A stretch of 64,000 nucleotides of DNA from Todiramphus chloris collaris. Its lineage: Eukaryota > Chordata > Aves > Coraciiformes > Alcedinidae. Under the pieces are notes generated by a model that saw only the letters and a program-made list of their open reading frames with translations, searched no databases and was not told the origin of the DNA. Each line of letters opens with the position of its first letter. Positions within the stretch are counted from its first letter, which is position 1. Location of the stretch: positions 7,283,568 through 7,347,567 of the forward strand of contig JANVCC010000049.1 in NCBI GenBank assembly GCA_025345505.1, written 5' to 3'. This document shows, one piece after another, positions 51,618-64,000 of the stretch. Both the position numbers and the translations under genes were made by a program.

Positions 51618-53473
51618 GAGCTTGACCCCAAGGAGAAAAGTATCAGCATGAGTGGAAAACATTAAAGATTGTCAAAGTGGTGTGAAATATGAGAATAGAG
51701 GGTTAGCACAGAGACTGTTTTCTCCAACCTAAATTAGGAATACAGTCGAGCTCTCCCCTTGAACCAAGTTGCACTTGATGGTAAGGATCCACTTATAACT
51801 GTTTCACAAAGGGTTAGTCCCTGATACCTGAGGATTTCGACTTCTTCAGTGATTTTTGTCTTGACATTGGTAGCTCATGTTAAAAACATTTTAAAACCTT
51901 CAGGAAAATTGCTATTATTTTTTTATCCATCAGGAAGGGGCAACCACAGAGTCAGGCGTGGCAGTGCTGCTGTCAGCTCACGGTGCTCCAGACCGCACAA
52001 GATCAGCTGTGGCTAAATCTTGCGGTGAAGGCAGGCACTGTGTCTCCAGGTCTGTGGCCTGATTTCCACAGCTCTGTACACCCAGACACTCTGGTCCCAC
52101 CAATGGGAAGAGACAATCGAAGCCAGCAAAAGTGGACAAGCCCCAGGGCTTGTCTGTGTGGGAGCAGTCAGGCACAGGGGTTGTCCCCAGCGCATCCTTG
52201 CCACCACCACAGATGCAGCATCATTGGTTCCAGCAAGACCAGTCCCTCTGGACATCCCTCAAGTCCTTGGCACAAACACAGAACTTTCAGAGCCCAAAGT
52301 GCTACTGTCTGACCTATGGTCTAACCTATTGAGCTGTAGGAGTCTAGCCTTCAAATCAAGGAAGACAAAAGACATTGCTAGATTGAATAGATACTTTTAA
52401 GTGCTTTTTGTTCTGTCTGATTGTTTTTGTGAGACTCTAAAATACTTCCCATCTTCCTACTAGAATTACTTTTCCATATCAACTGATGAGTTTACCTGAA
52501 TCTGTATGTTTGTACCCAGAGGGGGATTTTCTGAGTCACCATTGCTCAGGATGTGAGTTGTCCAAGCCCTGTCCTTATCTCCCTCTCAGGAAATGGTGTG
52601 GAACCTGCGACATCTTATCAGTGATGTGATTTTTGTGAAAGCAGCAGTTGCTTTTGCACCATCTCAAAAGCAGGGTCCTTGTGCTGGGGTTAAGCAAAAA
52701 CATTACATTAGCATATCTCAGCTGGAGGTGGGTGCTCGGAGAAACCCAGCATTTCATTACAGCCCTATATTCATTCTTGCTGCAGAGGAGAGCATTTGGC
52801 ATTGGCGTTGGCAGAGGTTAGACCAGCTCAGTGCTAGCTGAAGAAGTGGTAATTTAATAATGGTGGTTTGCTTACTTAAATGAGGCAACATCTTTTTTTT
52901 TCTCTATAAATTCTGTCTCATGCTTGTTTGTTGTTGTTTGTGTTCTGCTGTTAATTCAACCCGTTTGCTCCATGGTGATAATTGCTCTGGAGCTGGATTC
53001 CCATTCCCATTCAGACTTTCATCTGAGCTTTACATTTCTCACAACCATTCCCAAGAAGAAACAAATTGCATTTCTGTTTCAGGGAAGAATGTAAGGAGGA
53101 GGTTGTTGCTTGAACCAGAACAAGCAGCATCTTTGTGGCTTGGTGGTTCCTGGAGTGGTGGTGTTGACACAGGTCTGTTTGAGATCTCGCTTGCCATGAG
53201 AACTGATTTTGACACTAGACATCTTCCTGCTTATGGTCTGCACCTAATAGTAATACCTAGCTATTTGAGGCATACAATGAAATGCAGCTGGAGGAAGGTC
53301 TTGAATTATGACCAGAGAACCTGGCCAAGGCTGCCCGTTGGTTTAATCTCTCTGTGCTTAGATGTGGTGTCACGGGAAGGGTGACTGCCATGAGCAGGGT
53401 CTACCAAGGTTTTGCTGTAGGAAGAAGGGTGATGTTGTTTGTTTCAGCTGTGGTTTGTAAACAAGATATTACA

Positions 53474-55200
53474 CAGAATCACAGAGTGTTAGGGGTTGAA
53501 AGGGACCTTGGAGATCTTCGAGTTCAACCCCCCTGCCAGGGCAGAATCATATAATCTAACCTACAACCTAATCTACCCTACAACCTAATCTACCCTAACA
53601 CAGGTCACTCAGGAACGCATCCAGGCGAGTTTTGAAAATCTCCAGAGAAGGAGACTCCACAACCTCTCTGGGCAGCCTGTTCCAATGCTCTGTGACCCTT
53701 ACTGTAATGAAGTTCCTCCTCACGTTAAGGTGGAACCTCCTGTGCTCCAGCTTATACCCATTCCCCCTAGTCCTATCACAAGGCACGAGTGAGAAGAGGC
53801 TGTCCCTTTCCTCTTGACACTTAGCCCTCATATATTTATAAACATTTCTCAAATCCCCTCTCAGTCTTCTCTTTTCCAGACTAAGGAGCCCCAGGTGTCT
53901 CAGCCTCTCCTCATAAGGCCTGTACTCCAGTCCCTTAATCATCCTTGTAGCCCTCCATTGGACTCTCTCAAGCAGATCTCTGTCTCTCTTGAACTGGGGA
54001 GCCCAGAACTGGACACAGTACTCCAGGTGAGGTTTCACCAGTGCAGAGTAGAGGGGGAGGAGAATCTCCCTCGATCTGCTGGACACGCTCCTCTTGATAC
54101 ACCCCAGGATACCACTGGCCTTCCTGGCCACAAGGGCACATTGCTGCTCCATAGAGAACTTGTTGTCCACCAGGACTCCCAAGTCTTTCTCCACAAGGCT
54201 GCTCTCCAGCAGATCACCTCCCAGTCTGTACTGGTGTAATTTATTATTCTTACCTAGATGCAGGACTCTACATTTATCCTTGTTAAACCTCATTTGGTTC
54301 TGCCCTGCCCCGTTCTCCAACCTGTCCAAGTCTCGCTGGATGGCCGCACAGCTTTCAGGTGTATCTGTCGGTCCTCCCAGTTTTGTGTCATCAGCAAACC
54401 TGCTGAGCAGACACTCTGTCCTGTCATCAATGTCATTGATAAAGATGTTGAACAGGACCGGACCCAGCGCTGATCCCTGGGGGACTCCACTGGTTACAGC
54501 TCTCCAGCTGGACTTGGCACCGTTGACCACCACTCTCTGGACTCTATTGTCCAACCAGTTACTAATCCATTTTACTACCTGCTCTTCTATCCCATACTTC
54601 CTGAGCTTCTCCACAAGGATGTTATGGGAGACTGTGTCAAAAGCCTTGCTAAGGTCAAGATAGACTATATCCACTGGTCTCCCTGCATCTAGTCATCCAG
54701 TTACAATATCATAGAAGGCTATTAGATTAGTCAAGCATGACTTCCCCTTGGTAAATCCATGTTGACTACTCCTGATAACCTTCTTATCTTCCATGTGCCT
54801 AGAGATAACCTCCAGAATGAGCCTCTCCATTATCTTTCCAGGGATGGAGGTAAGACTGACTGCTCTATAGTTTTATGGAATCTCTTTCCTGCCCTTTTTG
54901 AAGACTGGAGTGACATTGGCTTTTCTCCAGTCCTCCAGCACCTCTCCTGTTTGCCATGATTTTGCAAAAATGATGGAGAGTGGCAGGGCAATAACATCAG
55001 CCAATTCGCTCAGCACTCTTGGGTGCATCTCATCAGGGCCCATGGACTTATGTATATTCAACTTAGGTAACTGATCCTTAACCCAGTCTTCATTGACCAG
55101 TGGAGAGTCATCCTTCCCCCAGGCTTTCTCCCCTTCAACCAGGGACTGGAGTTCACAGGGCCTGGTCTTAGAAGAAAAGAGTGAAGCAAAGATATTCTTA
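53474..55200 (-). mobile_element. CR1 LINE, 5'-truncated, minus strand
   Basis: This is the largest repeat in the window, about 1.7 kb of a roughly 4.5-kb element. The + strand begins CACAGAATCACAGAGTGTTA, the complement of the CR1 octamer tail and 3' UTR. It runs into the complement of ORF2. A 17-bp duplication (TACAACCTAATCTACCC, twice) lies in the 3' UTR at 53562-53595. Homology fades near 55200, so the copy lacks its 5' UTR, ORF1 and the endonuclease domain, as is typical of CR1. It sits in intron 3 of FGF13 in antisense orientation. It has fewer disruptions than the other three copies and is probably the youngest. Confidence 0.95.
53595..55200 (-). pseudogene. CR1 ORF2 reverse transcriptase, truncated, two in-frame stops
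   Basis: The element's polymerase would copy its RNA into DNA at a nicked chromosomal site. Reading from about 55200 down to 53595 a single frame holds the reverse transcriptase: [14 protein letters not shown] at the N-terminal side, then the finger motif ending SLTSIPGK, then [26 protein letters not shown] and the active-site FADDTK with both Asp present. The thumb and C-terminal part follow ([32 protein letters not shown]). Two nonsense codons interrupt it: TAA at 54873-54875 and TGA at 54693-54695 (the latter where the family has Trp). The last 359 codons, 54674-53595, are open. With no ATG at the start, no endonuclease and no 5' promoter, it is a dead copy. Confidence 0.9.
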
Positions 55201-58200
55201 GGCCCTGCTTAGAATGACCCTCTTGAAAGGCAAAGAGCTCTTGAAGTCTGTCTCATGGAGAAGTTGCTCTCTGGCTCCAGGGGAGCAGAGGTTGGGGCAG
55301 GTGGGGAAAGGGCCAACCTCCCTCCCTTTTCCAGAAATTCACAGGAAGGATTTTAAAATGCTGATGGCTTATTCATTGTGCTTGTACTGAGAAAGCCACC
55401 TGGATGGTAGTGCTTCTCCAATCTCATCTCAGACAATCTGCAAAATAAATTACTGTCAGTCTGTGGTATGTCTGAGCCCGGTGCGTTCAGACCTCTGAAT
55501 ATTGATAACACGCGATTGGCATTACAGTGTAATAAATGAACAGTTAACACAAGGCCTGAACAAAATTGTCTTTCCAAATCTCAGTTCTGACCAAGTGGTC
55601 TTAGTCCTAAATACCTGGAGAGTATATTAGGCATTGAATTTGGTATGTCCTTCTGCTGAGCCTGGGAGAGAGGAACGGTTTACATGGGGAAAGTAGAGAA
55701 AGGAAGATATCAGCCCTATTTTGAAGCATGGGATTAGATGCACAGGGGGAAGAAGGCTAAGGTGATGCTGTAGCTGGTGAAGGGTGGGACACAGTGAGGC
55801 ATCCTGAGGGTGCTGGTGCCCCCCTACCACGTTCTGCTTGCAGAAAGCAACCTTGGAAAGAGTGTGGTCCACTTAACACTAAACCATTCAGTATTAAAAA
55901 CAACATATGCTTATCGGGTATTGCATTTTCTGTCTCACTGCTTCTGAGTATGTTGTTGTGGCTACAGTAACCAGTTGTGCACTTTTCTGAACCATTAGCT
56001 GGTAAAAGCATTTTCTTTTTATGTCGAGGAGTGATAAGGGCTAAGCTACAACCTCCCTGAAACTGTTTTCCTGTGGGAAACAATCTCCTGTATATCAGAC
56101 AATACACTTGCTCTTCCAGGTCAGGCTTTTTATAAGTAATTCTGTGAATCTGTCTTTTTTTTTTTTTTCCCCTGTATCTATTTCTGTATATTGAGCCTCT
56201 GGACACATCTTGCAACCTTTTGGTGATGTGCTGTGGGTGGGACTAGGAGAAGGCATACTCAGGATGGAGCTTATCTGAAAAACCACTGCATGAGTTAAGG
56301 TTTTGCTTTTTCTTAGCAAGATTGATTTTTGCAATGAAAAAGTTAATCAAGCCCTGGAGATCTTCCTTACAATTGAGTTACAGTAGTTAGTGCAAATCTC
56401 CCACTTTACTATAAAAAGAACCGCTCCACTCTTAATTGGGAAATGTGCTTTAAGTGCATAAGGGGCAACATTTCAAACTTGCTGGGATCTGAATAGCATC
56501 AGTAGAAATCATTAAATGAAACAGATGTTTTCCATCTGACAGTCAATCCAAGGACAGTGGTTAGACCCTTTAATGGAAGTTAATGAGACACTTAGCAGTC
56601 CATTTCCTACTGCTCCTGGCTTTTACTTACAGCATCATCCCGTCAGCGTGCAGCATCTCGCAGGCGTAGCTGTGAAGGTCACTAAGCCTCCCTGGGTATG
56701 GGTCACTAAGCCTCCCTGGGTATGGCAGCGATTTGAGCCCCATGCCTGCATACTGTAGCATTCCCATACTGGGTGACAAGGGTCTCCTCCCCCCAGTACA
56801 GTTCTTCTGACCTGCAGTGATGTTTTCTCTGCAAAGTCCTTGAAATATTTGGATGGCTGGTGCTGTTCCCAGTGGAACAGAGCAGTGTGCCTTGCTGTTG
56901 GTGGAAGGAAACCTCTTCCTTTAGCAATCAGCTTCCCATCCCCACCTCACACTCCTCTCGGGTTGGAAATTGTCGGAGCAGAGTTGGAGTTCATCCAGCA
57001 CCAGCACAGAGGATGCAGAGGAAGCTATCAAAGCCAGGAAGCAGCACTGGGAGCAATCCCCACACAGGAGCTGGCCAGCAGAATGGTGCCAGGTTGCATG
57101 GGCTGGGAAGGGTCACTACAATCATTCCTGGCAATACTGGGGCAGAAAATGAGTCAGGCAGAGGGGATTTCTGAGGTTCTCCACCGGTGCAATTGCATGT
57201 TAAGTAGAAAGGCAGTAAAACAAAAAGGAAAATTTTGTGCACACTGTTGGCCAAGATGCTTGTTCTTGAGTTGATCATAGCTTTGGGGTCACTGAAAACA
57301 CTGATACTTTGCCTTCCTGGTCATAAAAATGATTTTTTTTTTTGCCTTACAAAACGCAAGCAGTAAAGCAGAGAGAATCCAGAATTGTTACAGTTCAGTG
57401 CTAGCCAGGAAGGAACGGCCGAGTCTAATCAGCTTTCGTTTAAAAATACAGCATTCCCACTAAGCTCTTGTTGCTGCTGGCTTTATATCCTTATTAATCA
57501 CTGCTATTCTGAATTTGAATGGAAGACAGCTTTAGGAAGATCCTTGGGAACCAGGATCAAGGATCCTCTGGATGAGCTGGTCTATAAAGACATCTATAAA
57601 ACAGGGCTGTTCATCCATAAAGATAAACAAAGACTTCAGGAAAATAGCATTTAGGAGCTTGGCAGAAAGATAACTGGATCCAGGAGAAAAGATGGAAGTT
57701 TTGATTCCTAAAGTTTCTGAGGGAAGATTATGAAAACACTGTATAATGGCTAAAAAAACATTTCAACATTGCAATTTTGATTTTCATGTGATATAATAGC
57801 CTAAATGAAGCATTTTAAGAATATCAAGAGATGATTTCTGATGTTTGTTTTGTGAAGAAATCTGAGATTCTGATTTTTTTACTGTTGATTTGAAAGAACA
57901 GACTTTATAGTCCTGGTGTTTCCCATGGGACTAAATTTGTTCATATTGGCTGTAAACGTAGCTTATCATTTGACATTGCAAAAATAAATGAATGATTGTT
58001 TGAGGAGCACTTGGCTTTCAGAGGAGCCTGTGTAGGGGTTTGCAGCTCTCACTGCATCTCAGGCTTTGCATATTCTGCCCCAGATGAGGATGGCACAGCA
58101 GGTGGAAAGCCACGTGCTGAAGAGGTGCAGCATATTTGATAGAGCAGAACTTGGATAAGGTGGGTCAGTGCTTTGATGTGGGGTGTAGGAGAAGAGATTC

Positions 58201-60744
58201 GGACAAATTACATTTCCCGAGATCTATATTTGATAGTGTTTTCAATAACACCTATCTTTGGTCATTCTCAGTAGATGGACTGGGTTTCTTGGGAAATAAT
58301 AATACTGTGATTTGCTCATAGCAAGCGCTATAGATAAAGATGTGTCATTACATAATGTTCATGTGATTGAAAGATGGTATCTTGCTCTAAAAAAAAAGTA
58401 ATTCACAAATTAGTGGCTAGTGGAAGCCTATATGAAGATACTAGAACAAGACACTGTCCAGCACACATTACAAATTTAGCAAAGGTAATCTAGCTTATTT
58501 TAAAAGGAATTGATTAAATTACTGAGATAGATAGAAATATGTATTTGGTACCGTTGCTCTATCAATTGTAAGGGATATCAGCTCTTACAATCTGCCTGAG
58601 AAGTTGTCCTACCTACTTCACATTTATAGCTACGTGTGTAAACACATGAAAATTTAGACTGGATCAAAAAGTCCTTATCTTTTGAGTAGACATATTCCCT
58701 TCAACGGGACATTCTTGAAATTAATTGTAAATTCTTGCTTTTGATCAGCAGTCATAGAGGTTTATCAAGCTTTTTTATTTGAGTCTGGAAGAGGGTAATA
58801 TTTAGCTGAGCTTGTAGCTAAGTTTGTGAAAGTGACCACTGGAAAACTAGGGAAAGGCAAAGTAGATCTCATCTGTAACTCCTAGGAAGAAGCCAGGTAA
58901 CAGTAAATCACATCACAAATAAGAGTTCTTCAGTTTTGAAAGAGGAGGCCTGAAAAAGCAGTGTCATTTGTCCCCAATATATCTTTTCCACGCTGAAGAA
59001 GAGATGAAAAAGGAAATTTTTCGTTTTATTTTTCAAATATAACAATACAATGAAAATAGGTCATGACATTTAGTATGAAACAGGCCGTGGTTTTGAAAAC
59101 TCAGTGCTTCTAATTTGTGTATTTCTTGTGGGTTTTATCACTCAACGCCCACATTACCTAATTATATACACCTCAAATCAAAACTTAAGAATAGCTTGCT
59201 TATTAAAATCTGTCATTGCTGTTAGAAAACATGTCACCGCTACATACATTTTGTTTCTGGCTTGCCTCTTCACCACCACTGCCACCTAAATCCCCCACTT
59301 GCCCCCATTTACCTGTTATTTTTGTAGGCGGGTGGAAAGCTCAGCAGGTTTCTCCTGGGGGAAGAGGCAATGCTTTGGAAGGGATCTCTTTGAATCACCT
59401 TTGCAGAGCGTTTAGCAAAACTAAACAGGGAGGACCCAGAGCATATGTTACTAACATCCGTATCTGTGCAAGTTTCCCAAACGCTCTGATCTTCTTTCTT
59501 TTGAGGGATTAATTACCTGTTAGCTCACTTTTCACCGGCATTTTTTACTGATGCTATCTTTCATCTTTTTCCCTTGTTCTTATGCATACTCTTTCATACT
59601 TGTCACCGAGGAATATTGGGATGGAAAACTTTTATCTCTTCCAATATTGGATTTTGCTTCATGATGTTATTGCTGTGTCCGCAACAACCCAATTTCCTCC
59701 TCCCCTGTATATACCTTTATTGCTGAGTTATTACCCAGGTACATTTTCTCTCTTGTCACTCTGCCATTTGACAGAAGATGATTAATTTAATAACAGAGGT
59801 TATTTTTTAGAAGGTCTCTGAAACGGCTGTCCATTCAGGTGATAGATAAAGGTGTCTCCCATGTGCAGTGCAGTGTAGCTGTATTTTAAGGGCTTTATTT
59901 TAACTGCATTTCACTCCTTGGCAGTTGTGCTGAGCCTTGGATACAATTCCCCAATTTAGGATATATTGCCCAGGATGGAAGAGACAGCAGTGAAGATGCA
60001 AAGAAGCTATTCATTAAAGCTGAGCAAATAGGGTGGGGGGTGGAAGTGAATATTCACTTGATTTAAAAAATAAATTAACTTTAGCTGTCTTGTTATCCCT
60101 TTTGGCATTTATTTTTCAGAACTCTGCATCCCATCAGATTATACTAGTGTAAATGTTCTCAGAAAGCTCATTTTTAGCTACTATACTGAATTATTTGTAT
60201 GACCCCCAGGGATCAGTTCCTTGTAATTACACAAAGTACTTGACTTACTTGTAGCTACGTACTGCAACTGGTGCGGTGTGTAATTGTTGGTACACATTAA
60301 CCATGTTCTACTGGTATACTGTGAGTACCAACAGATCCTCTAACTGATTTCCCTTCCAACACCACCATGGACTCATTTTTGTCGAGGGAGGGAGAAGCTT
60401 TATAGTGCACAGTGCCTAATTAATTTCTGAAACCATGGTAGCACCTTGCTGATGGTGTGTCCCAGATTTCTTTTGAAGACAACCAGGCCCTGGTGCCAGT
60501 GGTTTGCCATTGACAAGAGGTTAGTAGTGTGCTGCCAGCCCCAGGGTGAAACAAGCTCTCTCAGGTAAAAATACCCTCAAAATTTCACTGCCCTCTTGAC
60601 CTTTGCAGTTGGACTGCATAGGTGGAGGTCACTAGGGAGGTTTTACAGGAAACTCTCACTCCAAAAAGCAGTAATAAAGCTGCAGAAGAGTCAGTCTGAA
60701 GATGCCCCTGCATTGCTTGTCTACCTTGTCTAAGAACACTGTTT
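55201..60744 (+). other. FGF13: FGF13 intron 3, between CR1 copies
   Basis: AT-rich intronic sequence with no exon seen. It contains a T run near 56155-56170, a perfect 24-bp tandem duplication at 56677-56724 and no other repeat body that I recognise. Confidence 0.65.
56677..56724. repeat. perfect 24-bp tandem duplication
   Basis: The unit beginning GGTCACTAAGCCTCCC occurs twice in direct succession (56677-56700 and 56701-56724) without mismatch. This suggests a recent slippage event, possibly polymorphic. Confidence 0.9.
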
Positions 60745-60911
60745 TGGAACAGGCTGCCCAGGGCAGTGGTGGAGTCACCATCCCCAGAGGTATTTAAAAG
60801 ACATGTAGTCATGCTTAGTGACACGGTTTAGTGATGGACTTGGCAGTGCTGGGTTAACAGTTGGACTTGATCTTAAAGGTCTTTTCCAAACCAAGCAATT
60901 CTATCATTCTC
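60745..60911 (+). mobile_element. CR1 LINE 3'-end fragment, plus strand
   Basis: Starts TGGAACAGGCTGCCCAGGGC, the end of CR1 ORF2 in sense orientation. It runs through the 3' UTR (TTGGACTTGATCTTAAAGG) to the tail AATTCTATCATTCT. It is the only CR1 copy in the window in the same orientation as FGF13. It is about 170 bp and diverged. Confidence 0.88.
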
Positions 60912-62707
60912 AGAAGTTAGAGGACAATGCAACTAGTTCAGTTGTAAATGTTTGATACAGAAGTAAACACAAATGTAATGTAAACACAGAGGGAGTCTCT
61001 TCCTTGCTGGGAAGAGTGTTACTTTTCTGCAGGCAGGAGGCTTGGAGCCTCATTAGCAGCTACTCCTGTGGCTTTTAATTTGTAAAGGGAGATGTGGCCC
61101 TACTCCTTGGGTGAACTTGAGACTGGATGCTCTTCCACTGCTTCTGGCTAAATCCTTCATGTGCCTTCCAAGTGTGAAAAGGTTAAAAGAAAAGACAAAA
61201 CACAGGCTTAGCAATGTAGCAGGAGACAGTAAGGAGACCACAAGGGCTGAGGCTATTTCAGGACCTTTTAAGCGGGTTAAAAAACATTAAAGCAAGAGTC
61301 TCCAAACTTATAGTGGCCTCAATGTGCAGGGGAGACAGGAGGAGTCTGTATTAAAACCAGTAGTGGTGCCAGAAATGTTCTGGGGTTTTAATCCATGCCG
61401 GGAGATCAGTTCTTCATTAGCCTTGGGCAAAACATGCCAGAACTTGGTTTCCATTTCCTCCTTTGTAAAATTGCTCATGTGGGAAAACCATCTGAGCACT
61501 GGGAGGTGGTGCTGGCAGACAAGTCCTGTTTCCGAAAGCAAGGAGGGAACACAGGGAGCCAAGCCTCGTAATAAACTGGGAGAAGCATGTTCCTAAATCA
61601 CTGCAGCACTTCCACAAGTTTACCCTGAGTGCTGAAGTTGCTACTGGAGCTAAAATGCACTTACATCATCTCTAATGTTCTCAATGAACATTACAATGCT
61701 GCCTGTCTCCAAGACCTCTTCTTTTCTGCTGCCTCTAATGAATATTTTTCATCTTTATAATCTTAATTCTTGGATTTGGAGTTGCTTTGGGCAGGTGGGT
61801 CCTTCTCATGTGCCTGGGAAATGCACAGCACATCCAGAAAACTAAGAGAGTAAATGAACAACAACGTCATGAAGGTCTCTGATGATGAAAGACTGATATA
61901 TTTATGTGCTGAGGTAGAGGGCAGCCCACTATCGGATTAAAAATTGTGAGGGGATAAAAAAAACCAATTCAGTCTAAATACTTTTTTTTTCTTTTTAGCA
62001 GTGAGAATTAAAAGGGGGGAAGGAGGGGTAGACTAGTTGTGCTTTGCACCTCTCTGTGTGCCTGTGTTGTAAAGGTAGGTTGTTAGTAAATCACTGAACG
62101 ATATGCAATTGTGGTTTTGGAGGTATCGTATTAAAACCCTGATGATGAGCCACCCTACACATCATTTGATAGGTTATAAGCCTTTTTTGATATCATTCAC
62201 ATGACTTGTTTAAAAATAAATAAATAGATATTCTATCTTCAGAAATAATTCAGCCTGTGCGTTCCTGTCTGGCATCACTACTGACTGCAGCTCCTGGGAG
62301 TAGGAAAGGTGAATCTCTTAAAAGATTATTTTTTTTCTAAGCACACTTCAGCTATGTAAATGTGATTACACTCAGATATTATTTAGTAGTCTTCATTTTC
62401 ACAATGGAGTGCAAACATTAATTACTTCTCACAGTTGTAATCGCTGCTGTTTTACAAAATAGGAAATTGGATATGGTGCTTTGCTCATTTTAAGATGTGC
62501 AGCTCCCCAACATGTGTCCCTGAGAAATGAGGCTGTTACAAAGAGACTTGTCCCAGGCCACGCTGGGAAGTGTCAAACTGGAATTAGGCAGTTGTGGGGC
62601 CCTGACCCCAAATTGTGCTGACTGATTTGGAAGGTCAGATGAGATTGGGGCAGATGAGATTGTGTCCACACCAGCCGATGACATTTAGACATCACTTAGC
62701 ACACCTC

Positions 62708-62792
62708 TTTTTTGTCTTTTGGTTTTGGTTGGGGTTTTTTCAGTTTTGTTTGTTCTTTTGTTTGTTTTTTTTGTTTGTTTGTTGTCTTTTTC
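62708..62792. repeat. T/G-rich low-complexity tract
   Basis: About 85 bp almost only T and G, built from TTTG and TTTTG units such as TTTGTTTGTTTGTTG. Confidence 0.85.
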
Positions 62793-63150
62793 AATAGTAA
62801 TAAGGTTTCAGTGACAGCAACACATAAACCATGGTCTCTGCAGCAAAGACCGGGTGTCTTGTTTTCCGTATAATTACCTCCCCCTCTAGACAGGGCCTTG
62901 CAGGCTGGGTGTTGGGTAGGCAGCTGGTGGGTTTAAGCTCGACTTTTACAGTTCATTTTAGAGTGAGTAGGGCAAGTCTGCTTCTAAATGTGGTGTCATA
63001 GTCTGGTGCCTCCTGACTTCTGTCATCTGGGACAGTTGTGAGGGATGGTTGGCCTCCTTCATGGGATGAGGTATGTCAAGAGCAGAGGCCACTTTGGTAC
63101 CAACTGCCCACCACAGTGACCCACCCAGAGTACAGGCAAGCAGGGGAGTG

Positions 63151-63181
63151 TTTCTGGCTACCATTTCTGGCTACCATTTCT
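63151..63181. repeat. 13-bp tandem repeat, about 2.4 copies
   Basis: TTTCTGGCTACCA occurs twice in succession, followed by a partial TTTCT. The two full copies are identical. Confidence 0.9.
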
Positions 63182-64000
63182 ATGCCAAAAGAAGTGAGAC
63201 AGAAGAATCAGGTTCACGGAGAGAAGAGGTGACAAGGCAGTCTCAGCCTTCTTGGAACAAACACCAGGACTGGAGCTGTGGGGACAGCCTGGGGGGAAAG
63301 TGAGTTCTGCCTTTAGGACCAGCAAAGCATCTCCTGTGTTTGAGCCCCGCTGTGTTTAGGGAAACAGGACTTCATACACCCTGCTTGTTTGAAGGATAAG
63401 AGCTTCATGATCACATTTCCTGCTAGCAGAATTAGTCTCTGGAGTTCAGTAGTTGGTATAGCCAAGGTGACCGTAAAAAAGAAACACTATATCCCTGGAT
63501 GATTTAAATGCCCTATGTTGACCTGCTCAGAGTTATGCGATGAAGCTTCATATAGATCTGTAAGGTGTTTTGCAAAAGCTTTTGGTGTTCTGCTCATGCA
63601 AAGTGTTATTTAATAGACATGAATTCATGCCAGCACCATCTGAAATGTTTTCTAGTCGAAGCCTAATTAAATTTCCACAGGAACCCCATTGCCAATCAAA
63701 CATCTTCGGTTTGGTCAGACCTCCAATGCTTTGGTTCATTTCAGACAGTTTTGTGAAAGACCAGCAGCAGCCCAGGTAGCAACCCCTATTAGTAAGTTGG
63801 CTGCACTTCCCATTACCAGATACTATTTTCAGTTGCTCTGTACTTTGTCAGGATTTAAGATTTAAAATCTATCAGTTTTCCATTTCAGGTTGAAGTTTGT
63901 GGGGAAGTTTCAGCTCTATCACTCCAATTATTTCCAAGAATTAAACTCTGAACACTTTATTTTTCCAGTTATATTTAGTCAGAGCCATGGGATGGCACTT

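Larger units (their letters stand above)
60912..64000 (+). other. FGF13: FGF13 intron 3, last visible part
   Basis: AT-rich intronic sequence up to the window edge, with no coding exon seen. It holds a T/G-rich tract at 62708-62792 and a 13-bp tandem repeat at 63151-63181. Confidence 0.65.

Noticed and set aside
53814-54663. Plus-strand ORFs of 141 and 189 codons
   Set aside because: They are shadows on the opposite strand of the CR1 reverse transcriptase frame.

Overview
This is vertebrate genomic DNA, almost certainly avian. The interspersed repeats are CR1 LINEs with the bird/reptile-type octamer tail (ATTCTRTG-like). The DNA is otherwise AT-rich, intron-like, and free of long conserved ORFs. 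It contains no bacterial or viral gene organisation; nearly all short ORFs are chance.

The only protein-coding gene I can support is the 5' half of FGF13 (fibroblast growth factor homologous factor 2, FHF2) on the + strand. Four coding exon segments are visible with correct GT/AG boundaries and phases: a 31-nt alternative first exon of the 1U type (9950-9980), the alternative first exon 1S/A (21357-21543), exon 2 (23576-23686, 111 nt) and exon 3 (29198-29301, 104 nt). Both first exons end in phase 1, so either joins exon 2 in frame. Exons 4 and 5 were not seen and should lie beyond position 64000, so 29302-64000 is the incomplete intron 3.

Layout: 1-9949, sequence upstream of 1U with one CR1 fragment; 9950-9980, exon 1U; 11150-11290, an isolated CpG-rich patch; about 19760-21560, a large CpG island with GGA and GCTG-type repeats and short upstream ORFs, taken as the 1S promoter and 5' UTR; 21357-29301, exons 1S, 2 and 3; 29302-64000, intron 3 with three more CR1 copies. 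The largest CR1 (53474 to about 55200, minus strand) retains much of its reverse transcriptase, interrupted by two in-frame stops.

Biologically, the two promoters would give alternative N-termini on one beta-trefoil core: 1S with a basic nuclear signal and the sodium-channel long-term-inactivation peptide, 1U with a ten-residue start. The least expected observation is a GTAAGT donor inside exon 1S, upstream of a weak authentic donor. Splicing from it to exon 2 would create an immediate TAG after 24 codons, giving just the N-terminal peptide.
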